Shown piece by piece: positions 51,021-64,000 of a stretch of 64,000 bases of DNA. Source of the DNA: Motacilla alba alba (Eukaryota > Chordata > Aves > Passeriformes > Motacillidae); NCBI RefSeq assembly GCF_015832195.1, contig NC_052031.1, positions 15,439,850 through 15,503,849 of the forward strand. The letters are read 5' to 3'. Below the pieces are notes generated by a model. The model ran no database searches. It was given only the letters and a program-made list of their open reading frames with translations, and was not told the DNA's origin. Positions within the stretch are counted from its first letter, which is position 1; the number at the start of each line of letters is the position of its first letter. The translations under genes and the position numbers were made by a program.

Positions 51021-54000
51021 CAACATTTGTCTGGCACCTGAGTCCACTTAACAGTCTTTGAATAACAAGTCAGTAATTATTAGATAATAACTGGATAATT
51101 TAAAAAAGTTATCTCCCAACATCCTGGAGAAGCATGACCATAGGGTTATGCTCTACCTTTTAGAATCTGCTTTGGGTCTTTGTGATACCTTGGTGTCAGC
51201 TCTGCTTTGAATGTGCACTGTGGGTGTGTCTCTGGAAAGGAGTATGAAAATGGAAATCAGTACAAGTAGCGAAATTTATTTCCTTGGAAATAATACTTCA
51301 GATCAGCTAGTTATAAGTTGGGTTTTCTTTCCTCTAAATACTGATTTTCCCAATTATGTTAAGCTTGTATTTCTTTAGAGACACAAGACACTTTCTTTAG
51401 CTCTGATTGCTGTCATATGCCATATCTGAAGTCGTAACTTGTTTCTCCAGCAGACAGTGTCCAGCATGGCACATGCATTTCCCACTCCAGTGAATGCATT
51501 TTGATGCTGATGTCCAGCAGGTTGTTTCACTGGAGTGTATTTACCAATCATTCTTTAAAGGGAAGATCTTTTTCTTTCTGGGGTTTTCAGATGCTACATC
51601 TCATCTCATGGCTGTTGCATATAAACTTCTCAGAGTCCAAGAAAAGATGTTTCTAGTGTTAGCAATTGTTAATTCAGATCAACAGAAATTCTAAATGTGC
51701 ATAGAATGCTTCTTCAGCCACAGAATCTCACATTGCTCAGTCCAAACTGTTTCTGCTTTGGGGTAAATGATGGGTGCCAGGCAGAGCACACCCTAAACAG
51801 GAGCGTGGCAAGGACAGATTGCAGGCTCAGCTCTGCCTGGGACAAGATCATTGGAAGGGCTTGAGAAAAACAGATGTTTATGCTGCAGTCATGTTTGGGT
51901 TGAGTGACACCCCATGAGGACTCCAGTGGCAGCCTGTGATATCCCTTCAGTGAGGGGTTCCTCTGGTTTTTGACTGGTTTTGATCCTCTGTCAGGATCAG
52001 CTGTGCTCCATCTCTGCTGGAAGGGTGGTTGCTGTCACCCCAGGTCTGGAGGAAATATGGAGAAGGAGAAATGCAGGGCTTGGGGAACACTAGTGATAAG
52101 GCAGAAGCAAAGACACCCCGACAGGTGGGTACCATTGACTTCCAACAGGCTGGAAGTTACATTTTATTCAGACACTTAACAGAAAGCAGGTAATTAGCAC
52201 TAAAGTCATAACCCAGCAGCAATTTAACATGGATCATACTTGATGTAACACTTATTGTCAGAAAAACTCTGTGTACATAAGCCCGAGAGATACCATGCAT
52301 GGAGTAAGCATGAAAGATTGCTCCCCAGGTGTGGTCCCAGGAAACTCTCCAAATTCTGTCAGTAAGTGATTCTTATTGTTCAGTTCCCATTCTTCCTTTC
52401 CCTGTAAACAATTTGATCTGGATGTAAACCATCAGGAAATGCTACGATGGAACAGATGCCCAGGGCTATGCAGAGGCCATGCCAAACTCTGCTCCAGGGG
52501 TGGCAGGGCTTGGGGCTACCCACAGGGCTGCCTCTCACCAGAGTGAAGGGTGCACAGGCCACAAACTCTACTGGGCAGGACTCTTTAGTGTCCCTTTGTG
52601 GAGCACACAGTTGTGTCCAGGACAGGCACTCATCCTCCACACTTGTTTTTGCTCGTGTTCCCCATGCTTGACTAAAAACCTGTCAGTCCTGAGCAGAGCA
52701 AGCCTCCACACAGGTGGCCACTCAGCTCCTCTGTAGGTTGAACTCTGCTGTGAAAGGCAGATGGACTTTAGGCCCTTCTGGGCAAGCAGGGTGGAAAATC
52801 TGAAGATCTATAGCAGCTTGTTTTTTCTTTTAAATTGTACATGAAAACAAGTAACAAATAACAAATACAGTGATATCCTTGGGGTTAATATGAGGTTAGT
52901 ACCAAGGCTGTATTACCTTTTTCACCTTCCTTTCCAAATTTCAATCTGTAGTTGATTTACTTTAATTGGCAAAACACAGGCATGGCCCAGAGACGCTTTT
53001 GGGACTGCAGAGGGGATCAGGAAGGGACAGTGAGGCTTGGTATATTATCTTCAGTTTTAAAACATTTTCTCAATTCCAGAGCTGGAAATATGTATTCTTC
53101 AAAAGCACTGATCCTGTAGTGCAGAATCCATCTTCTGCAGCAAACCTCCTTACCAGAAAAGTAAAGTATGTCACACCTCAGATTACTCAGAGGACAATCA
53201 ACCCTTGAACTTTTAGACCACCTTCTATTGCCTCTAATATTAAGGCTCAGCCCAAGCTTACCACATTCAAACTAATTCCCATTTAACTGCTGTGGATGGT
53301 GTCCTGTACATTAACTTCCCAAATGCTTTCTGTGTCAGTCCTAGCTTATACCAGCCTTGCCTTTCCTGCATCACCCCTTTGCTGGCACAAATGTCTGTAC
53401 AACAGAGCAGCCACCAGAATGGGGTTAAAAACAAAGCTTGAAAGAAAGGAAAAAAATAAAAAAGGTTTAACATGGATCTGTTCCTCAGTCCTGTGCTTCA
53501 CATTGCCAGGAGTGAGTGAAAAAAAGAATACAAATGGACAGTGAAGAGCAAATGATGCATAAAAAGACAACCTAAACTATAAATGCATGGACTGACCAGT
53601 TTCAGTCACATGGCTTTAGACACTATAAAAATCTTCATTAAGCCTTCAAGTATTTTTGTAGCTTTAAATCACTGGCTCTCCTCTCTCTGAAACAATCTCC
53701 AAAAATGGGGAGTCACAACAGTGGCAGAAGAAAATGGGACTGAGTATGAGTATGGAGGGAGCAGCTCTCATCCGAGTGCCCAGCCTCATTCCTGGCTCCC
53801 TGAGCTGCCCAGGAGACCATGGAGGGCCAATACCTCATTTTATTTTCCTGATTTCTTGCAGCCTGTGGAGACTCAAGTGGGACTTTGCTCTGCTCAAAAG
53901 AGCAAGAGTTTAGAGGCTGTGCCAGGTGATCCTGGGAGATGTGTGCCCTGGCTCACTGCTTGGACTGGAGAGGTTCATTCCACTCTGAATTCCTGCCTTC

Positions 54001-54195
54001 AAGAGAACTCCCCACAGGGATGAATTCTGACCTGCAGCTCACAGGGACAGAAGAAAAAAGCTCCAGCAATGCCATGCTTCACTCCCAACAGTTCCCTATG
54101 CATCATCCACTGCCTGGATTTCTTGTGGCACAGGTGTCAAGGATGGTGGCTCTAGGCCCACAGCAGCAGGGACAGATTCATCTTTGGTATCTGAT

Positions 54196-54247
54196 TTTGA
54201 CTATTTGACTGGAAACAAAAGCTTTGACTATTTGACTGGAAACAAGC
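54196..54247. repeat. 27-bp tandem duplication, near-exact
   Basis: TTTGACTATTTGACTGGAAA followed by CAAAAGC (54196-54222) is repeated as the same 20 bases plus CAAGC (54223-54247), differing only by loss of two A bases. The unit itself contains two TTTGACT steps. The near identity suggests a recent slippage event. Confidence 0.85.
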
Positions 54248-56248
54248 TGTCACCTGCCAAGTGTCCTGGCCAAGCAATGCTGCCGATACTGAATACAGGT
54301 GCTCTTGCTGGGAGCTGCTCCTTGTGGGTGCTGGCACCCAGGGAGCTGGGCTTTGTTCTTTCTGAGAGCTGTCAGCAGAGATTCCTGCCGGCACCAGGCT
54401 GTGAAACACAGCTGTGTGGTGTCACTGAGCAGAGCATGGGAGGAAAGCCCCCTCTCAAGTGTGGAGTGCTCACTCCCAAAGCAGGGGTGTGTGAGCAGCC
54501 CATAAACAAACTGACCTTCACTCTTGCACAGAGACCACACAGGACCCCAGGCAGCTCTCAGGCTTCTGAGCAGGGCTGTGCCTCAGACCAACTGGAAAAA
54601 TGACTGCAATGTGAATCTTCTGGAGCTGCAGAGTCCTACAGCTCCAAAAGCAACATAAATTTGCCAAAGGTCCCAATCATTCTCGAAGTGTAAAGAAACA
54701 GGATAGAGATAAAGGCAGGGGAAAGACAGAAATGCACTGCATGGCTGCTATTTTGGGATATGAATTTACCTTTTAATTAAAACAAGGTTCTGAAGCTTAG
54801 GAAGAATCTGCACCTAGTTCTGGATCCTATCTCCTTGCTGCTCCTTTTATTTACAGAGTAAGTTGCAGAAAGCTGTTGTTATTTTAGACATGAATATTTT
54901 TTATTTGATCGTTACTGCCTACCAGAGATTTTGATATTTTTTTAATGTTGGCTAATTTTGTGGTTTGAGTAGGAAGCTTCAATTTCACACCAGTTCTATA
55001 CAGGCCCTTCTGCTATCCAGCAGTCTGGGCAAGATAAACCTGCAACCAAGACATTCCTCCCTTAACCTCTATGGCTTTATCATGATTTTATTATTGCTCA
55101 CCTTACTGTGGACTTTGAAAAGATATGGGGAATATCTGAAGTAGTTTAAAACTATTTAATCTTTTAAATATCTGGGATGCAGGCAAGTGTCCCTATATAT
55201 CCACCCAGCCCCCAGTTTTGCGTTTGCTTTCTAACTGCTGAATGAATAAGGGAGGGCAGGGCCCGGCGAGCTGCCTGCAGTGATCTCTGAGGGCAGCCAG
55301 CTTCCTCCCACCCCTCAAAATGCACTACCACCTGTGCTCCCACACCAGCTGCCTTCCCAAATCCTCAGTCCCTGCCCAAAACATCTGTGCTGTTTTCCTG
55401 CACCACCCTACTGCTCACTGGAGAGGGGATCCCCATGGGCACCACCCCATCTTGCCCACACTTATGGTGGAAGGGAACACCCAGGCAGCATCAAGGCAGG
55501 AGAAGTCTCTGAAAAGCAGCAGAATTAGCAATGTCTTGCATGCCAAAGCAAGTCCTAAGGCAGGCAGAGCAGCAGCCAGGAAAGACAGAGACCCACTCCC
55601 AACATCCCACCTTGTCCATCCCTCCGCCTCAGCACAAGGTGGGAGGCAGTGGGCAGCTCTAGCACCAGCACCCTCATCCTGCTCCATGGCTCATCCATCA
55701 GGAGCAAGGAGGAGGATTAGTGCTCGGTATCAACGTGGGCATCTGCCTGCCTGCCAGGCTTGCTCTTTAAAACAGGCTGTCAAGCACAGATAGCTGTTGA
55801 ATCAATATGTGCCTGGTAGCTGTTGATGCCACTTCTGTCAGCACAGGGTGGGCTGAGCCACTGCACACCAGGAGGGATTTAGGCTCTGAGAGAGAGGATG
55901 CAGCGCTGACTCTTCAGTACCCATATCAGATGACTGTGAGAAAGCAGTCAAACAGGAAGACTTCAGTGATGGTGTCTCTGTGCTGCCGCTGCCAGTCCCC
56001 CCTCCCAGTGCCAAACATGAATGTTTGCCAAGCACAGAGGAGACTGGATATACCATGGCTGGTCAGCTCTTTGAATGAGATGTAAAAGCAGGGGCCTCCA
56101 CTACCAGCCTCGACAAATCCTTTCCACATCCCGAGCAGATGATGAAAATCAGCTGACATCCAGACTGCTGTCTCCTCTTCCTCCGGGCAGCTTCTCAGGC
56201 TGCAAATTGCTGTGGATGATAGCTGTGACCGTTCCCCAGACCATGGCT

Positions 56249-56257
56249 GCCTACCTG
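56249..56257 (-). other. Candidate splice donor in the H2B 3' region
   Basis: On the minus strand CAG then GTAGGC occurs with the first intron base at 56254, 57 bases after the TAG stop. With no histone stem-loop present, splicing to a downstream polyadenylated exon is a plausible way to end this transcript. AATAAA in the gene's sense first appears only about 1.2-1.5 kb further on (near 55.09, 54.90 and 54.85 kb). This is inference only. Confidence 0.3.
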
Positions 56258-56311
56258 TGCTGCTGTGGAGGGCCTGGTGCTCGATGGTCCTGTTGCAGAG
56301 GGGACACCCAG

Positions 56312-59734
<3,423 letters not shown>

Positions 59735-59890
59735 TACAGGTTGCTCAGAGAGGTTGTAGGATCTCCACCCTTGGAGATACTCAAAATCTAACTGTACACA
59801 ACCCTGAGAAACCTGCAGTGGCTGACCCTGCTCTGAGCATGGACTGGACTAGATGTTTACCAGAGGCACCTCCAACCTCGTCCTATGTGC
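59735..59890 (+). mobile_element. CR1 LINE 3' fragment
   Basis: Clear CR1 3' sequence in sense orientation. GGTTGCTCAGAGAGGTTGTA and GGATCTCCACCCTTGGAGAT are followed by an ACCCTGAGAAACCTGCAGTG-type segment, then GGACTGGACTAGATGTTTAC, CAGAGGCACC and TCCAACCTCG. The order matches the CR1 3' untranslated end. The terminal ATTCTATG-type octamers are lost or degraded after 59885. This is a strong sign of an avian or other sauropsid genome. Confidence 0.9.
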
Positions 59891-62800
59891 AACATCTGGA
59901 GACTGAAACTGGGTAGAACACATACTTTATGAGTTGTGTTCCCTTGATTGACATTTCCCATGGGATACTGCAGCCTGAGAGTCCCACATGGACTCCTAAG
60001 GCTTCTTGGTGTTCACCTCCAGGTCCAGGCCACTGAGGTCCCTGGGATGAAGGGTATGGCCATGCAAGAGAAGGCACATTCAAGCAGCACAATTGGAAAG
60101 TTTCAGGTTTTGGAGAAAAATCTCTGGGAACATTTTTTTCTTTATGGCTTTGTATGCTCTGAGTAAAATCAGTTATCAGTGCTGGCAGTTTCTTCCTTCC
60201 TCAGAAAACCAACAACAAAACCAACCACAGTAATTTTTCCAGCCAGTTCCAAGCAGCAGCCTGACTGCTGCCAGAAACCAGAGCGGTGCCGAGTGACAGA
60301 TACATCTTCCTTTGTGTTGACATTCCTTTCTTCAGCATCATTAAAGAGAAACTGAATGGAAAAACATATTCAAAGATACAAATCACCACAGTCTCTCAGA
60401 TCTGAAATGGGAGAGGAGCCCTGCTGAGAAATCCCACGTGGAACCTGATGCTGTCTCTTATCCCCAGGCTTGATATATCAGTGGAGAGAGACAAGCAGGG
60501 AAGCTCCTGCAAGATTTTTGTTCATTTTTGGCCTTGCTGCTGGGTCTGTAGGACCAGTGCCAGGCTGCTGCCAGCAGTGTGCATGGGTAACCGTGGGTGG
60601 ACTGTGAGCTGGCCTTTTGGACCTCTCCTCATGCAGGGCTGGAAACAGCACTCAAATTTTTTTAACTTTTTTTTCTTTTTGAAAGCTGTCCTTAAAAAGC
60701 TATGATGAGCTCTGGGGCATTCACTGTATATCCCCATGCTCTTTCTGTAATTTCCTTTTCAACCTTACATTTCTAGAACCAGCATTTTGTTCTTAGGAGG
60801 TTTTGGTGACAAATTAAATATTTGTAGGAAAAAACTCGAGCTCTCATCTTTTGGACATCTGAAATTCTGATATTTGTTAATCTTCTGATGTTCTACTTTA
60901 ATACTTGCTAGAGCAAATGAGAACCAACAGATAGCTGCTGATAATTCTGCCCCTTAAATAGGAATGTTCTGTCCAATTATTGTCCCTTTCTTCATTTTCT
61001 CCAACTATATAAAAGAAAGAATACTTTGCTTTATTCCTGCATGCCAAGAATGAAATTTGCCTAATGAAATTTGCTGCTGCTTTTTGTTTAATTTTCTTTG
61101 AAACACAAAGGGTAAAAAATCAGGGAATGTTTCCACCAAAAGGAAAAGGCTTTCTGATGGATTCACCTGCTCTGAAACACTTGTGAGATCTGGTAAATAT
61201 AGTTTACAAATTACAATGTGTCAGCAAATGACTGTTATTGGAAAAGAGAATTTCTGCAAACTGCAAATCCTCTTCCTTTTATTATGTATGGCCATCTACT
61301 ATTATGCAAGAACTTGTTCATCTGTCAGGTGTCATTATATAGTCATAGTTGAGAAAACAAACAATATTTGTGATTATTTGGTAGCAAGCTCTGCCTCAGG
61401 TATAAAGCAGATCAGAAGCATGATGAGTCATTGTGAGACATTGGTGATGTTGCCTCGTGCAAAAACTGATAGTTGTATTTTGGTCTGAAAAGACTTTTTC
61501 CCTTGGTATGTTGTCTAGCATGTGATGATGAGGTAATATTTGCTTTGAAGTAAGGAGGAGGAGAATTTCCTAGATTAAGGTAAACTAATCTGAAATGCCT
61601 GATTTCTTCCAATGGTGGAGATCCAAGGTTTCCCCCCAAGTAATCCAGTAACAGCACTAAGACCCCATCCTCAGTTCCCCATGCTCTGCTGCATTTTATA
61701 TCTCTGTTCCCGTAAGGTTTTCATTTAAATGGCTACCTTGCAAAACTGGATATACACAAGCAGTTTTCTAGTGAACAGAGGACTGTGACTACAGGTTAAA
61801 ACTGAAAATGACCTCTACTCACTGACAAAGAAAGAAATGCTACAAACTCAGTCCCTGACACAGACCCATGATGCTCACATAGATCTTCAGATTTCTTTAG
61901 AACAAATACAAGCAGAACAGAGCACTGTGTCCAGGCTCTTTGACTGATACTTATCTTGCTTGTGTTAACCCATTGCTTGGGAGTTCTGTACAGAATACTA
62001 CAGAAATCTTTTCTGTTCTTTTCCATAATTTCAATTTATGATTTTTAGAAAGCATATTTCTAATCACCAGTAACAGCTGTAATTTCTTGTGCTACTTCTG
62101 CCCAAGTTGCAAGTACTTCTCAAGGCCGTAGGGGTATCAATCAGAGATTTTGTATTATTACCTACAAAGTAAGGAGCAGGACCCTACATCATTCTCTGCA
62201 GAGAAGATACGCTGAAATTTTAAAGAAAATAAAATCTTAGCCATGCGTCAAGTAGAGCAATAGAGAGACAATGCTGCAAGAAGAATGACTGTCAGGAGAC
62301 TAAACACTGCAGTCCTTATGCTGATTTAAAGACTGTCTGAAGTCAATGGGGATTTAACACAGGTCTGAAAGCACGTGTGAAATGTTTAGAGATGCTCAGA
62401 CCAACAGCTGACATGGATTTCCACTGGAATCCAAAAGGCTCATTACTTCACAAAAACCAGACTTCATATTTTATCAAGGTTTTGTTAGTGTTAATAAAGG
62501 AGTACTTAAAAAAGCTTTATTATCTGCTCTTTGTAAGAGTACTCATTGTATACTTGCTTTGGGATAGCTCCCATCTACAGGCTTGAGCAAGTATCCAATA
62601 AATACATAAAGGAGAATGATGTTTTCCATGGACCCATACCTCTTAAATGTATGAGGGGTACACCCAGTACCAGCACCTGCTACAACTACACTCCAGCCAG
62701 CTTTCCCACAGAGGGTCAGGCTTTCAGAGAAACCTGTAGGAGTTAGATTTGATGATCCTTGTGGGTCCCTTCCATCTTGGACCATTCTGTGATTCTGTAT

Positions 62801-64000
62801 TGTCACAACCATCCTCAGGAAGTCCAAAAGAGAACACAAGCACGCTCACTTCCTTCCTGATGTTTTATCAATAACTCAAAACCTCACACATGAAATGCAG
62901 CATGAGCTTCCTCTCCAAGTTTCAGAATCATGAGGATTTTCTGCTTCTGCCATGAATCCTTTCATCAGGCAACAGCCTTCTTTTCCCTTCATATCCCACT
63001 TCAACTCAACTGGACCCACTGGGAGTCAGCCTGTCAGCAGCAAGCCCGTGTTCAATTGCAGGGTTTAGCTCCCATCCTCAGACTAACTCAGCAAAATTGC
63101 TCTGGAGGTAGGGAGAGGTCACAGCCTGCTAACCACGTAAGGGCAGCTGATGTCCAAACAACCTGGGACAATCCTGCTGGGCAGAAGGAGCAAGACATCA
63201 CAGCAGCTCCACTGCTCACAAGCATCACAAGCTCTACATATCTTTTTGGTGGTTTGCCAAGTACAGACTAGTGGAGATGGGTGTGAGAACCAAAATCATA
63301 AATGACTGGGCTCTGTAATACCAATGGAAGAAAGATACTTTACTTATTCCATGACAACCTATGCTATTGAAAATAAAACCTGCAGATTTGAAACAAATTG
63401 CTCTGTGCTGTATCAAAAATGAAAATCACTTGCTCTTTATCCACATAATTTCAATTTCTCTGGAAAAGGAGGAGAGCAAAACCTCACTAAGGCTGCTATA
63501 TCTAAATAACTCCTTCTTCAGTGGAACCATGGTCTCTAAACTAGTAATGACAATAAGCCTAAAGAACTGCTATCACATTTAAGCAAACTATTTTTATGCA
63601 TTTTATGGAGTAATAGAGAATGATCGAAATTCTAGACTATTTTCATAAGTGCTGAAAAAGGCATCCATTAAAATGTGCTGATTCAGCCATTCAGCCAAAA
63701 ATAGGAGAGAAGCTACAGCCCAACACCTGCAGGCCGTAAGGAGAGAGTGGGTGGGAGAGGGAGAAGAAGCTCCACCAACAACTGAGAGCTGCTCTGAGTT
63801 AAGGTAGGAGTTATGTGGGAACCAGTGCAGACACATGCAGCACCTCTTCCTCTTACACACCCCACAGCCAGGCTTTAGCAGGCTCCTGTAACCCTCTTCC
63901 AGTGCCACGGATAATTGGTGTAGCAAAAAGAAACAAAAGCTGAGATTGTACCCCAAAATGTGTACTTTGGCCAAACGACACTGACTGAGAACAAAAGTCT
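59891..64000. other. Intergenic DNA at the right edge
   Basis: Apart from the CR1 terminus near 62.77 kb I see no supportable gene, RNA or promoter. Frames are short and unrelated to known families. Confidence 0.6.
62740..62802 (+). mobile_element. CR1 LINE 3'-terminal fragment
   Basis: GTTAGATTTGATGATCCTTG, GTGGGTCCCTTCCATCTTGG and CCATTCTGTGATTCTGTATT give the standard CR1 terminus, including the diverged terminal octamer repeat. It is truncated to about 60 bases, as is usual for CR1, and lies in plus orientation. Confidence 0.88.

Larger units (their letters stand above)
38986..56250. other. Intergenic DNA between CR1 stub and H2B
   Basis: Apart from the CR1 and other repeat fragments listed separately, I see no gene. 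Overlapping frames of 60-160 codons (for example near 44.3-44.8, 48.2-49.1 and 55.3-55.8 kb) occur in several registers at once and carry no domain. The 48.27-48.45 kb and 55.3-55.8 kb stretches are GC-rich but CpG-poor. A short GT run lies near 46149-46160. Confidence 0.65.

Noticed and set aside
55505..55521. Possible histone stem-loop in the minus sense (GCTGCTTTTCAGAGAC)
   Set aside because: Two of six stem pairs are mismatched and one is a wobble, and it lies about 790 bases after the H2B stop; functional stem-loops are normally within about 100 bases.

Overview
This is a vertebrate nuclear DNA window, most likely from a bird. The evidence is a very large cadherin exon that continues across a consensus splice donor, a classical CpG-island promoter, an H2B protein of the avian/vertebrate type, and scattered remnants of CR1 LINEs, including the characteristic CR1 3' end. 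No bacterial, plasmid or viral gene is supported. Almost all short open reading frames here are chance products of non-coding DNA.

The main gene is CELSR1 (Flamingo-type seven-pass adhesion cadherin), on the minus strand. Its giant first coding exon runs from the start codon at 30630 to a donor at 27447/27446. It encodes 1061 residues plus one base of the next codon: signal peptide, Pro/Arg/Ala-rich N-terminal region, eight cadherin repeats and the start of a ninth. Everything to the left (1-27446) is read as intron 1, because no exon 2 was found. Within that intron, a CpG-dense patch at about 1.4-1.9 kb carries a perfect 10-bp hairpin and a consensus RFX X-box. It is the best candidate for an internal regulatory element or alternative promoter.

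To the right of the start codon lies the CELSR1 CpG island (to about 31.4 kb). A second GC-rich patch with a CTCF-like site follows at 31.8-31.97 kb, then an uninterrupted 172-bp purine tract of GGGAA/GGAA repeats at 32.17-32.34 kb. From 32.3 to 64 kb the DNA is AT-richer and intergenic. It holds homopolymer runs (A20, T35), several CR1 remnants and a few older repeat fragments. One of the CR1 remnants is an antisense, decayed reverse-transcriptase segment at 40.3-41.06 kb.

The only other protein gene is a solitary, intact, 126-codon histone H2B gene at 56312-56692 on the minus strand, 25.7 kb upstream of CELSR1 and in the same orientation. It has no histone neighbours and no recognisable 3' stem-loop. 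A candidate splice donor lies 57 bases after its stop codon, and an acceptor-like tract lies just before its start. It may therefore be a replication-independent, polyadenylated H2B, or an intact retrocopy.

Nothing here amounts to a new multi-gene system. The features most worth following up are the orphan H2B, the intronic CpG patch with X-box, and the layered regulatory DNA upstream of CELSR1.
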